A DNA stretch of 64,000 bases from CAVQCA01 sp963763115 (GCA_963763115.1 CAVXNM010000058.1:17251-81250), one strand, 5' to 3'. Positions 37,697 through 45,696 are shown, counted from the stretch's first letter. Made by a program: numbers and translations. The notes: a model not told the origin generated them from the sequence alone.

Positions 37697-38368
37697 ATGC
37701 TTACCCGACTGAGCAATGTGCTTGACCCCGACCGGATCGAGGACGCCAGGAAACTCGTGGCCGGCGGGCAGTTCGTAAAAGGCGTCCTGTCCGCCGGCAT
37801 GGCGGCACGGCGCGTCAAGCACAACCAGGAACTCGCCGTCGATGAACGGGTGCTGCGGCAGCTGAACAATCTGGTCATGGGCAGTCTGGTGAGGCATCCG
37901 GTCTATCGCAGCGCCACACTGCCCCTGAAGGTGGCCGCACCCTATTACGCCCGCTACTCGGCCGGGATGTCCTACGGAAATCATGTCGATGACCCGATCA
38001 TGGGAGAGGGTAACCTCTACCGTTCTGATATCTCCGTCACGATCTTTCTCTCCGGTCCGGACGACTACGACGGCGGCGAACTTGTCATCCAGACCCCGTT
38101 CGGCGAACAGTTCGTCAAACTTCCCGCCGGTGACGCGGTAATCTATCCCTCGTCCAGCGTTCACCGCGTGGCCGAGGTCACCCGTGGCGAGCGCATCGTC
38201 GCCGTCAGCTGGATCCAGAGCATGATACGGGACCCCGACAAACGCGCCCTGCTGCACGAACTCAACCAGGCACGGGAAAAGCTGCTGCACGACAATCCGG
38301 ATGCCGAGGAAACCAGCCGGGTCAACCACGCCTACATCAATCTGGTGCGCATGTGGTCGGAGATTTGA
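37697..38368 (+). CDS. PKHD-type Fe(II)/2-oxoglutarate hydroxylase, PiuC/YbiX family
   Basis: A 223-aa enzyme of the PiuC family. The metal ligands are H96-x-D98 (YGNHVDDPIM) and H156 (SSSVHRVAEV); R166 (TRGERIVAVSW) is placed to bind 2-oxoglutarate. It starts at the ATG at 37697 behind an AGGGGT, in place of the frame opening at 37676. The usual PiuC genes lie beside TonB siderophore receptors; here none is visible, and it sits among sulfur-related genes instead. A bidirectional terminator follows. Confidence 0.92.
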   Translation: MLTRLSNVLDPDRIEDARKLVAGGQFVKGVLSAGMAARRVKHNQELAVDERVLRQLNNLVMGSLVRHPVYRSATLPLKVAAPYYARYSAGMSYGNHVDDPIMGEGNLYRSDISVTIFLSGPDDYDGGELVIQTPFGEQFVKLPAGDAVIYPSSSVHRVAEVTRGERIVAVSWIQSMIRDPDKRALLHELNQAREKLLHDNPDAEETSRVNHAYINLVRMWSEI

Positions 38369-38380
38369 GCGATTGACATA

Positions 38381-38412
38381 AAAAAGCCGCGAGCCCAGGC
38401 GCGCGGCTTTTT
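38381..38412. terminator. Bidirectional terminator between convergent genes
   Basis: AAAAAGCCGCG (38381-38391) pairs with CGCGGCTTTTT (38402-38412) around a 10-nt loop, giving a GC stem flanked by A and T runs. It serves the oxygenase gene on the plus strand and the 67-aa gene/rspA pair on the minus strand. Confidence 0.92.
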
Positions 38413-38440
38413 CTATTTTTCTTATAGAGAAGCAGGTCGG

Positions 38441-38644
38441 TTAACGGTGCGAACCCTTCTCCGCATGAGCCATGTCGACCAGCTTCATAGCCATTTCCAT
38501 GTACTGCTGGCGAAAATGATACAAAGGATGACCTTCCTTGCCGACAAAATAGTCTTCCATATCGACACCGTTCTGGTGTTCATAGTCGATGAACTTTTTC
38601 TGCATTTCCATCATCTTCTTGATGAGTTCCTGCTTCTCACTCAT
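38441..38644 (-). CDS. Small helical protein next to the DsrC paralogue
   Basis: A 67-aa highly charged helical protein (MSEKQELIKKMMEMQKKFIDYEH ... YFVGKEGHPLYHFRQQYMEMAMKLVDM), rich in Met and without cysteine. It is 109 bp downstream of the cysteine-free DsrC-like gene on the same strand, so the two may form a small operon ending at the shared terminator. Tight spacing with a sulfur paralogue suggests a related role. Function unknown. Confidence 0.8.
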   Translation of the reverse strand: MSEKQELIKKMMEMQKKFIDYEHQNGVDMEDYFVGKEGHPLYHFRQQYMEMAMKLVDMAHAEKGSHR

Positions 38645-38753
38645 GACCTATTCTCCAGGATACGTATGAATTCACGAAATTATTCTTGAGATGCGGGGAA
38701 ATATAACCCTTGAGATATGCCGAGTGTATATCCCGAATGGGTTGCCTGCCGGA

Positions 38754-39092
38754 TCAATATCCGCCCTTGCGCATGCTTTCCGGCAACCCGCCGATGCGGC
38801 CGGCCTGCTTGCTCGGATTTCCCGGGAACAGGTCAAACAACATCTTTGAGGTCACCTTCTTGCCCCATTTTTCGCCCATATCCTTGAGCATGGTCCGGTT
38901 GTTGGGTTGATTCCCGTTATGGTTGATATATTCATCACGCAAATAGTTGATAACGTCCCAGTGTTCCTTGGTGAGGGAAATCCCTTCCTGTCCGGCGATC
39001 ACTTCGGCAACCGCTTCATTCCAGTCATCCAGGCTGATCAGAAATCCGGTTTCGGTTACATTAATCTGTTTTCCATCAACGACGACTTCCAT
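38754..39092 (-). CDS. rspA: Cysteine-free DsrC/TusE paralogue (RspA type)
   Basis: A 112-aa protein clearly of the DsrC/TusE fold: MEVVVDGKQINVTETGFLISLDDWNEAVAEVIA, LTKEHWDVINYLRDEYINH and LFDLFPGNPSKQAGRIGGLPE align by eye with DsrC at 44522 (NGKTYETDEEGYLADLNQW, DAHWEVINFLREYYEEY, LFPYGPAKQACKYAGLPKP). Both redox cysteines of DsrC are lost: KQACKYAG is KQAGRIGG here, and the penultimate Cys is replaced in a KGGY tail. It contains no cysteine at all. Such paralogues were named Rsp (regulatory sulfur-related proteins), because DsrC fold proteins have a DNA-binding-like helix-turn-helix. It cannot carry sulfur and may regulate or compete with DsrC. Confidence 0.85.
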   Translation of the reverse strand: MEVVVDGKQINVTETGFLISLDDWNEAVAEVIAGQEGISLTKEHWDVINYLRDEYINHNGNQPNNRTMLKDMGEKWGKKVTSKMLFDLFPGNPSKQAGRIGGLPESMRKGGY

Positions 39093-39270
39093 CGGGTCCT
39101 CCTAACAGTTATCTCGATAAGAAAAATCTGGCAACCCATTAATTCCCGCGGGAGCGAAAACCGCAAATTTTGCCGTCATGGGGTGAAAAGACAACCCCCC
39201 GGTCGGGATAAATGCCCTAATCAACATCCTGTTTTACCGGCTTGATGCCCTTGTGTGGGATAAACAGGCC

Positions 39271-39465
39271 CTAGGGTTTCTGTGCCGTGGAAAACGCCGC
39301 TTCCAGGCGGTCCTCCCAGTCTTCCGGTGTGTCCGGGAAGGGCGGACGGACATCCATGCGGAAAAACACTTCGCCGTCGCGCGCGCGCGCCTTGACGGCT
39401 TCCGTCAAGGCCACGAAGGAATCGAGGTCGTAGCCTTGTATCAACATTTCACTCAACCAGAGCAT
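39271..39465 (-). CDS. Small protein coupled to the TauD-like oxygenase
   Basis: A 64-aa acidic protein (MLWLSEMLIQGYDLDSFVALTEAVKARARDG ... PEDWEDRLEAAF). Its ATG at 39465 overlaps the oxygenase stop by 13 bp and has AGGAGT upstream, strong evidence that it is translated. It is probably a partner or chaperone-like subunit of the oxygenase upstream. No motif recognised. Confidence 0.8.
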   Translation of the reverse strand: MLWLSEMLIQGYDLDSFVALTEAVKARARDGEVFFRMDVRPPFPDTPEDWEDRLEAAFSTAQKP

Positions 39466-40415
39466 GGCCGGACTCCTGACCAGATCGTGTTCAATTCGGT
39501 GCCGCGTATCCGATCATAGTAACGGGCACGGTAGAGCAGTCGGGTGCGCCGGTTCGCCGGGTCATCCGCAAACGCCTCCCGCTTGTGAAGGACATTATTG
39601 CAGATTATGCCCTCCCCCGGTTGCAGGCGGTATCGAAACAGAAAGTCCGATTCACCCGCGAGCAGTTCGGCCAGAAACCCAACCGCCATGCGGGTATTGC
39701 GATCATCTTTCCAGGCAATACTGCGGGTACGCGCCGTATAGCGCATATGGAGTGATCCGGTACCAGGTTCCACGGAAAACACCGGACCGCTCTGCGCCGG
39801 GCGTATTTCCACACCGGCCTCGGTATTGGCGGGAATGGTCATGGCATCCAGCTGCATCAGTGCGGCCAGATAGTCCGGATTCTCGTCGCGCAGCAGCAGG
39901 TAGGCCATTTCATGGTCCAGGTAAACATTCTCGCCGCCTTCCGCCGCATCGGATACACAGTGCAGCACCACACCCCTGACCTGCTCGTCGGGTGTGTTGT
40001 AATAGCCGTCGGTATGCCAGTTGAGGGGCCGGTTGGTATAGGGTATGTAGTACGTGCCGCTCGTCTCCGGCACTACTGTGAGCGAGGTGATGCTGTCCTC
40101 ATCCGCACGCAGGTTTCTGTCCAGTCGCACCAGACCGAACTGGCGACCCAGCGTACCCACCAGTTCCTTGTCGGCGAAATCACCGGCGGAAATCCGGTAT
40201 ATGGCAGTATTCGCCTTCTGGCAGCGGCTCAGTAGGGCCAGCTTCTCCGCCGGGCTGAGCCGGAAGGGATTCGTGACGCTGACGACCAGGTCTTCGGCCG
40301 CGTTTGGATAGTCAGAAAGTTTCCACTCGCGCCAGCACTGATAGGCCCGTTCATCGGTGAGATCGAAAGGGCGAGTGGTCGCGGGAGACTGCAAGTTGGT
40401 GATGGAATCAGACAT
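39453..40415 (-). CDS. TauD/TfdA-family Fe(II)/2-oxoglutarate dioxygenase
   Basis: A 320-aa enzyme with the facial triad H134-x-D136 (NWHTDGYY) and H277 (NNVLHKREAF), and an arginine cluster R289-R292 for 2-oxoglutarate binding. TauD members hydroxylate sulfonates and related compounds, releasing sulfite from taurine in the type enzyme, which would be relevant beside dsr genes. However this protein is longer than TauD and its substrate pocket cannot be read by eye. It points away from dsrA, sharing the 482-bp region upstream of dsrA. Confidence 0.9.
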   Translation of the reverse strand: MSDSITNLQSPATTRPFDLTDERAYQCWREWKLSDYPNAAEDLVVSVTNPFRLSPAEKLALLSRCQKANTAIYRISAGDFADKELVGTLGRQFGLVRLDRNLRADEDSITSLTVVPETSGTYYIPYTNRPLNWHTDGYYNTPDEQVRGVVLHCVSDAAEGGENVYLDHEMAYLLLRDENPDYLAALMQLDAMTIPANTEAGVEIRPAQSGPVFSVEPGTGSLHMRYTARTRSIAWKDDRNTRMAVGFLAELLAGESDFLFRYRLQPGEGIICNNVLHKREAFADDPANRRTRLLYRARYYDRIRGTELNTIWSGVRPCSG

Positions 40416-40897
40416 CGGGCGCTTCGAGCCTGTAAGCAGGCTGCACAGTTATAACACGATTACAATCGATTTATTACACAGGGATACGGGCAAGCGGCAG
40501 ACAGATACATTGATGCGAAACATTCTCACTGGCAGGGTATAAGAACGACTCAGAGAACCATGGAGGATACACAAAGTCAGCTCAAGTGCCCGTCTTCATG
40601 AGAAAAAGTTATGGACGCATCAGAACTGAGGGGTATTTTGATAACTGCTAGAATTTGAATAGTATTTTTTCCAATATCCATTTCGGGATACGACGTTATG
40701 TCCCTGCCATCCCATGGGTAAGATATGCTCGTTCATGGGTCACATCTAGAATTTCGGTACTGAACGGAAGGGCGTTTTCAATCCAGCCCTTAAGTTCCTG
40801 ATTTCCAGCTGCCTGAAGGATATGCAGGCAAGCACTCGCGAGAAGCACGTATCCATTTCAATCACGGTGTATGCAGAAAACAACCCAGGAGATCTCC
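40416..40897. other. Divergent regulatory region between the TauD-like gene and dsrA
   Basis: A 482-bp AT-richer stretch with no coding frame of note. It holds the candidate promoter at 40638-40665 and an inverted repeat AAGGGC-N12-GCCCTT at 40768-40791 that could be an operator or leader hairpin. The dsrA ribosome site GGAGAT lies just before the ATG at 40898. It is the natural target for a DsrC/RspA-type or response-regulator control. Confidence 0.55.
40638..40665 (+). promoter_or_regulatory. Candidate sigma-70 promoter of the dsr operon
   Basis: TTGATA (40638-40643, five of six to consensus) is followed after 16 bp by TAGTAT (40660-40665, four of six). Transcription from near 40672 would give a leader of about 225 nt that includes the 40768-40791 inverted repeat. 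No other equally good pair was seen in the region. Confidence 0.35.
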
Positions 40898-42163
40898 ATG
40901 GCTAAAGACACCCACCCCACACCAATGCTCGATGACCTGGAAAACGGCCCCTGGCCCAGTTTCATTTCAGGCATCAAGCGGCTGCGTGACAAGCACCCCG
41001 ACAAGCGCATCAACGAAATGACCAACAGTCTCCTCGGGCAGCTTGAACATTCCTATGAAACCCGCAAGGGTTACTGGAAAGGCGGCACCGTGAGCGTGTA
41101 CGGCTATGGCGGCGGCATCATCCCGCGCTTCTCCGAGGTCGGCAAGGCCTTCCCCGAGTCCAAGGAATTCCACACCCTGCGCGTGCAACCGCCGGCGGGC
41201 AATTTCTACAGCACCGCCATGCTGCGCCAGCTCGGCGACAGCTGGGAAAAATACGGTTCCGGCCTGGTGACCTTCCACGGGCAAACAGGCAACATTATGT
41301 TCATCGGCGCCACCACCGAAAACACCCAGCATTTCTTCGACGAGATCAATGAATACGGCTGGGACCTGGGTGGTGCCGGCCCGTGTGTGCGCACCGCCAT
41401 GTCCTGCGTGGGCGGTGCGCGTTGCGAGATGTCCTGCGCGCATGAGCACGGAATCCATCGTCACCTGGTCAACAACTTTACCGATGACGTGCACCGTCCG
41501 GCCCTGCCCTACAAGTTCAAGTTCAAGGTATCCGGGTGTCCGAACGACTGCCAGAATGCCATCGAGCGCTCCGACTTTGCCGTGATCGGCACCTGGCGTG
41601 ACGACATGAAGGTCAATCAGGACGAGATCAAGAACTACATCAAAAAGAAGGGCCGCCAATACATCCTTGAAAATGTCATCGCGCGCTGCCCGACCCAGGC
41701 CATCTCGCTCACCGACAAGGACGAATTCGTCGTCGACAACCACAACTGCGTGCGTTGCATGCACTGCCTGAACGTCATGCCCAAGGCGCTGCACCCGGGA
41801 GACGACAAGGGTGTCACCATCCTCATCGGTGGCAAGCGCACCCTGAAGATCGGCGACCTCATGGGTACCGTCGTGGTGCCTTTCATGAAACTCGAAACCG
41901 AGGAAGACTACGAACGGATAACAGAAATGGCCGAAGAGATCATCGATTTCTGGGCCGAGAACGGCCTGGAGCATGAGCGTACCGGCGAGATGATCGAGCG
42001 CATCGGTCTGGTGAATTTCCTCGAAGGCATCGGCATCGATGTCGATCCGCACATGGTCAATTACCCGCGCCAGTCCTCCTATATCCGCATGGATGGCTGG
42101 GACGAAGAGGCCGAAAAATGGTTCGATAGAAAGCGCGAAGAAAAACAGGCGGCTTCCGCATAA
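40898..42163 (+). CDS. dsrA: Dissimilatory sulfite reductase alpha subunit (oxidative type)
   Basis: A 421-aa catalytic subunit of reverse-acting sulfite reductase, which oxidises DsrC-bound sulfur to sulfite in the cytoplasm. The siroheme-[4Fe-4S] ligands are C170 and C176 (CVGGARC) and C214 and C218 (GCPNDCQ). The inserted ferredoxin domain has C264, then C284, C287 and C290 (CVRCMHC). The frame opens at 40871, but the ATG at 40898 has GGAG upstream and gives MAKDTHPTPMLDDLE. The oxidative assignment rests on the operon (dsrEFH, dsrL present; no dsrD). First gene of the dsr operon. Confidence 0.98.
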   Translation: MAKDTHPTPMLDDLENGPWPSFISGIKRLRDKHPDKRINEMTNSLLGQLEHSYETRKGYWKGGTVSVYGYGGGIIPRFSEVGKAFPESKEFHTLRVQPPAGNFYSTAMLRQLGDSWEKYGSGLVTFHGQTGNIMFIGATTENTQHFFDEINEYGWDLGGAGPCVRTAMSCVGGARCEMSCAHEHGIHRHLVNNFTDDVHRPALPYKFKFKVSGCPNDCQNAIERSDFAVIGTWRDDMKVNQDEIKNYIKKKGRQYILENVIARCPTQAISLTDKDEFVVDNHNCVRCMHCLNVMPKALHPGDDKGVTILIGGKRTLKIGDLMGTVVVPFMKLETEEDYERITEMAEEIIDFWAENGLEHERTGEMIERIGLVNFLEGIGIDVDPHMVNYPRQSSYIRMDGWDEEAEKWFDRKREEKQAASA

Positions 42164-42186
42164 CGACCCGGTAACAACATGACGGA

Positions 42187-42209
42187 TCCCGGTATTCGAG
42201 TCACCGGGA
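42187..42209 (+). other. Intercistronic hairpin between dsrA and dsrB
   Basis: TCCCGGT (42187-42193) pairs with ACCGGGA (42203-42209) around a 9-nt loop; two more GC pairs follow after one mismatch. There is no T run, so it is not a terminator; it may protect the dsrA end or modulate dsrB expression. Confidence 0.55.
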
Positions 42210-42244
42210 CCCGTTCACTAACGACAGAATTTCAGGAGAGTCAC

Positions 42245-43318
42245 ATGGCACAAGAAATGCGATCGCCGATCGAATCGGGATGTCCTGACGGTTTTCAGTA
42301 CATGCATCCGGTGATGCGTAGGAATTACGGTCAGTGGGCTTATCACGAGGACCCGCGCCCGGGCGTGCTGGTGCATGTCGCCCACAGCGGTGAGAAGATC
42401 TGGACGGTCCGCGCCGGCACCCAGCGCATTCTGGATATTTTCACATTGCGCGAACTGTGCGACATCGGCGACAAGTTCGGCGAGGGTTATGTCCACTTCA
42501 CCATCCGCAGCAATATCGAATACCTGGTGTCGGACGAAGCCAAGGTAGCGCCGCTGATCAAGGCACTGGAAGATGCCGGCTACGTGGTCGGCGGCACCCG
42601 CAATTCGGTCGCCATGATTTCCCATACCCAGGGCTGGCTGCACTGCGACATCCCCGGCACCGACGCTTCCGGCGTTGTGAAGTCCATGATGGACGAACTG
42701 ATCGATGAGTTCAAAGGCTGGAATATGCCGAACCGTGTGCACATGACCACCTCCTGCTGTCAGATCAACTGCGGCGGCCAGGGCGACATCGCCATCAATG
42801 TGCAGCACACCAAGCCGCCCAAGATCAACCACGACCTGGTAGCCAATGTATGTGAGCGGCCCTCGGTGGTCGCGCGCTGCCCGGTCGCGGCCATCCGTCC
42901 GGCGCTGGTCAACGGCAAGCCTTCACTGGAAGTGGATGAGAAGAAATGTATCTGCTGCGGCGCCTGTTACCCGCCCTGCCCGCCCATGCAGATCAACGAT
43001 GCCGAACATTCGAAGCTTTCGATCTGGGTTGGCGGCAACCACTCCAATGCCCGTGGCAAGCCGACGTTCCAGAAGCTGGTGGCCTCCGGCATCCCGAACA
43101 ATCCGCCTCGCTGGCCGGAAGCCACCGCTGTGGTGAAAGGTATCCTCAAGGCCTACAAGGAAAACGCCAAGGACTGGGAACGCATGAACGACTGGATCGA
43201 GCGCATCGGCTGGCCGCGGTTCTTCGAGGTGACCGGACTGCCGTTCACCAAGTACCACATCGACAACTGGCGTGGCGCCCGTGCGAGTCTGAACGCGTCC
43301 ACCCATATCCGCTTCTGA
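42245..43318 (+). CDS. dsrB: Dissimilatory sulfite reductase beta subunit (oxidative type)
   Basis: A 357-aa subunit pairing with DsrA. The cofactor segment TTSCCQINCGGQGD is at about 168-181. The ferredoxin domain has C212 and then CICCGACYPPC (C235, C238, C241, C245). The frame is open to 42179; the ATG at 42245 has AGGAGA upstream and the normal MAQEMRSPIESGCPDGF start. It lies 81 bp after dsrA with the hairpin above between. The alpha2beta2 enzyme holds siroheme made by CysG and possibly amidated by DsrN. Confidence 0.98.
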   Translation: MAQEMRSPIESGCPDGFQYMHPVMRRNYGQWAYHEDPRPGVLVHVAHSGEKIWTVRAGTQRILDIFTLRELCDIGDKFGEGYVHFTIRSNIEYLVSDEAKVAPLIKALEDAGYVVGGTRNSVAMISHTQGWLHCDIPGTDASGVVKSMMDELIDEFKGWNMPNRVHMTTSCCQINCGGQGDIAINVQHTKPPKINHDLVANVCERPSVVARCPVAAIRPALVNGKPSLEVDEKKCICCGACYPPCPPMQINDAEHSKLSIWVGGNHSNARGKPTFQKLVASGIPNNPPRWPEATAVVKGILKAYKENAKDWERMNDWIERIGWPRFFEVTGLPFTKYHIDNWRGARASLNASTHIRF

Positions 43319-43347
43319 TTGCAACCGTATTACAAGGAGTCAACCGC

Positions 43348-43740
43348 ATGAAGCTAGCAGTTATGGTCAACGAAGGGCCGTATCAGCACCAGTCGGCCGA
43401 CAGTGCCTACCAGTTCACCAAGGCCGCACTGGACAAGGGCCATGAGATCTCACGGGTGTTTTTCTACCATGACGGCGTCAACAACGGCACGCGCTATGCT
43501 GTGCCGCCACAGGATGACCGCAATATCACCCAGCTGTGGTCAGAACTGTCCAAGAAACACAGCCTTGATCTGGTGGTCTGTGTTGCTGCCGCCCAGCGTC
43601 GCGGCATCCTGGATGCCGATGAAGCCAAGCGGCATGGCAAGTCGGGAGATAACATCGCAGACGGATTTCGAATCTCCGGTCTCGGACAATTGATCGAGGC
43701 AGGTATTCAGGCAGACCGTCTGGTCGTCTTCGGCGATTAG
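43348..43740 (+). CDS. dsrE: Sulfur-relay protein DsrE
   Basis: A 130-aa subunit of the DsrE2F2H2 hexamer. The sulfur-carrying C78 is present in LDLVVCVAAAQRRG. The ATG at 43348 is preceded by AAGGAGT. In sulfur oxidisers the complex takes persulfide sulfur (from TusA) and passes it to DsrC; the presence of dsrEFH is a mark of the oxidative pathway. Spacing to dsrF is 13 bp. Confidence 0.97.
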   Translation: MKLAVMVNEGPYQHQSADSAYQFTKAALDKGHEISRVFFYHDGVNNGTRYAVPPQDDRNITQLWSELSKKHSLDLVVCVAAAQRRGILDADEAKRHGKSGDNIADGFRISGLGQLIEAGIQADRLVVFGD

Positions 43741-43753
43741 GGGATAAAAAACC

Positions 43754-44161
43754 ATGTCAGAGATAAAGAAGTTTCTCTATGTAAACCGAAAGGCGCCGTA
43801 TGGCACGATCTACGCGCTGGAGTCGCTCGAAGTGGTTCTGATCGGCGCCGCCTTCGACCAGGATGTCAGCCTGGCATTCGTCGATGACGGTGTCTTCCAG
43901 ATTGCCAAGGGTCAGAAGACAACCGAAATAGGCATGAAGAATTTTTCGCCCACCTATTCGGCGCTGGGCGATTACGAAGTTACGAAGATCTACGTCGAAA
44001 AGGAGTCGCTGGAAGAGCGCGGTCTCACGCCGGACAATCTTCTTCACCTCACCTATGAGGACGAAGACGATGACTACGCGGAGAAGGATTCCATCCGTTT
44101 CGTCACCCGCGCTGAACTCAGCGACATCATGGAACAACAAGACGTTGTATTGAGTTTTTGA
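43754..44161 (+). CDS. dsrF: Sulfur-relay protein DsrF
   Basis: A 135-aa DsrE-superfamily protein, subunit of DsrEFH (TusC homologue): FLYVNRKAPYGTIYALESLEVVLIGAAFDQDVSLAFVDD in parts, LEERGLTPDNLL and VTRAELSDIMEQQDVVLSF at the end. It has no cysteine in the translated sequence, so it is a structural rather than a sulfur-binding subunit here. 13 bp follow before dsrH. Confidence 0.96.
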   Translation: MSEIKKFLYVNRKAPYGTIYALESLEVVLIGAAFDQDVSLAFVDDGVFQIAKGQKTTEIGMKNFSPTYSALGDYEVTKIYVEKESLEERGLTPDNLLHLTYEDEDDDYAEKDSIRFVTRAELSDIMEQQDVVLSF

Positions 44162-44174
44162 GGAAGCATCGACC

Positions 44175-44480
44175 ATGGCTATGCTGCACACCGTCAATAA
44201 ATCACCCTCCGAACGGAATACCCTTGATTCCTGCCTCAGTCATGCCAAAGCCGGCAGTTCCGTGTTGCTGTTCGAGGACGGCATATACGCCGTCGTCAAG
44301 GGAAGCGCCGCATCCGGCAGGTTACAGAAGGCATCCGGCATTTCCGTTTATGCCCTGGGCCCTGATCTCAAGGCGCGCGGCATAGGCGAGGACCAGATCA
44401 TCGAGGGCGTCGCCATCGTTGATTATGGCGGCTTCGTCGATCTCGTCACCCGCCACGAAACCGTACAGTCCTGGCTCTGA
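44175..44480 (+). CDS. dsrH: Sulfur-relay protein DsrH
   Basis: A 101-aa TusB-like subunit of DsrEFH. It starts MAMLHTVNKSPSERNTLDSCL, with a single cysteine (C20) in the DSCLSHAKAG segment, as in DsrH, followed by VLLFEDGIYAVVKG and the C-terminal VDYGGFVDLVTRHETVQSWL. Start is preceded by AGGAAG. It completes the hexamer genes before dsrC. Confidence 0.96.
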   Translation: MAMLHTVNKSPSERNTLDSCLSHAKAGSSVLLFEDGIYAVVKGSAASGRLQKASGISVYALGPDLKARGIGEDQIIEGVAIVDYGGFVDLVTRHETVQSWL

Positions 44481-44521
44481 TTTTTTTACGTTAACTAGCG
44501 TCATCCACGAGGAGACCAAAC

Positions 44522-44854
44522 ATGACCATCGAAGTAAACGGTAAAACCTATGAAACCGATGAGGAAGGCTACCTGGCCGACCTGAACCAGTGGGAACCTG
44601 AAGTTGCGACCGTCATGGCCAAGGCTGACGATACCGAGCTGTCGGACGCCCACTGGGAAGTGATCAACTTCCTGCGCGAGTATTACGAGGAATACCAGAT
44701 CGCACCGGCGGTGCGCGTTCTGACCAAGGCCATCGGCAAGAAGCTGGGCAAGGACAAGGGCAACAGCAAGTATCTCTACGAACTGTTCCCCTACGGTCCG
44801 GCCAAGCAGGCCTGTAAATACGCCGGCCTGCCGAAACCGACCGGATGCGTCTAA
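44522..44854 (+). CDS. dsrC: Sulfur carrier DsrC
   Basis: A 110-aa sulfur carrier, the physiological substrate of DsrAB and of the DsrMKJOP complex. Both redox cysteines are present on the flexible C-terminal arm: C98 (KQACKYAG) and the penultimate C109 (PTGCV), 11 residues apart. A strong GAGGAG precedes the ATG. A stable hairpin just downstream may raise the stability of the dsrC part of the message, consistent with the large amounts of DsrC needed. Compare the cysteine-free paralogue at 38754. Confidence 0.98.
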   Translation: MTIEVNGKTYETDEEGYLADLNQWEPEVATVMAKADDTELSDAHWEVINFLREYYEEYQIAPAVRVLTKAIGKKLGKDKGNSKYLYELFPYGPAKQACKYAGLPKPTGCV

Positions 44855-44868
44855 GCACAGGTGATTCT

Positions 44869-44890
44869 TGCAGAGGGGCAACCCTCTGCA
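44869..44890 (+). other. GNRA-capped hairpin downstream of dsrC
   Basis: TGCAGAGGG (44869-44877) and CCCTCTGCA (44882-44890) form a perfect 9-bp stem with a GCAA tetraloop, 14 bp after the dsrC stop. No T run follows, so it is most likely an mRNA 3'-end stabiliser or processing site separating abundant dsrC from dsrM. Confidence 0.8.
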
Positions 44891-44935
44891 GGTAGCCTGC
44901 CCCGTTACAACACTATCGTAAGGGAGTTCAGAAAC

Positions 44936-45667
44936 ATGCCGTTTCTGACGATCGTTTATGCCTTGCTGTTCTATACAGCCACGGCCCTGCTGGTCGGCGG
45001 CCTGGCCTACAAGATACGGCAGTATGCAAAAACACCGGCGCCGCTGAAGATACCGACCACCCCCGCACCGGTAACACGCACGGGTGTGGCAATGCGTATG
45101 TTCCGGGAACTGGTTTTTTTCGAAAGTCTGTTCAAGTCAAACAAGTGGATCTGGATCTTCGGATACCTGTTCCACTTTGGCATGTTTCTGGTGCTGGCGC
45201 GCCACTTGAGATATTTTACCAACCCGGTCTGGACCTGGGTGGACCTGATTCAGCCTTTCGGTCTGTATGCAGCGTTTGCCATGGTCGCCGGACTGCTGGG
45301 ATTGTGGGCGCGTCGCTTTCTCGTCGACCGCGTACGCTATATATCCGCGCTCTCTGATCACCTGATGCTGGCATTGCTGCTCGGCATCGCCCTGACCGGC
45401 ATGTCCATGGATTACCTCTCGCATACCGATATCGTGTCAGTCAAGGCCTTCTTTCTGGGTTTGATGTACTTCAGCTGGCAACCCCTGCCCGAGGATCCGT
45501 TGTTGCTCGTCCATCTGGCGCTGGTGGCCACCCTGATGATTATCTTTCCGATCAGCAAGCTGCTGCATGCACCGGGCGTCTTTTTCAGCCCCACCCGAAA
45601 CCAGGTGGACAATCCACGCGAGCAGCGACATCTCGCGCCGTGGGCTGCCAAACTGGAAAACAGATAA
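44936..45667 (+). CDS. dsrM: DsrM, NarI-like cytochrome b membrane subunit
   Basis: A 243-aa inner-membrane protein with about five TM segments (around residues 5-25, 65-85, 105-125, 145-165 and 195-215). Histidines for two b hemes lie within or near them (for example YLFHFGMFLVLARHLRY and HLALVATL). The frame is open to 44861, but the ATG at 44936 has GGGAG upstream and starts MPFLTIVYALLFYT. With DsrK it passes electrons between the quinone pool and DsrC. Confidence 0.95.
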   Translation: MPFLTIVYALLFYTATALLVGGLAYKIRQYAKTPAPLKIPTTPAPVTRTGVAMRMFRELVFFESLFKSNKWIWIFGYLFHFGMFLVLARHLRYFTNPVWTWVDLIQPFGLYAAFAMVAGLLGLWARRFLVDRVRYISALSDHLMLALLLGIALTGMSMDYLSHTDIVSVKAFFLGLMYFSWQPLPEDPLLLVHLALVATLMIIFPISKLLHAPGVFFSPTRNQVDNPREQRHLAPWAAKLENR

Positions 45668-45696
45668 GTTGTGAATAACAGAATCAGGAGTTAACC

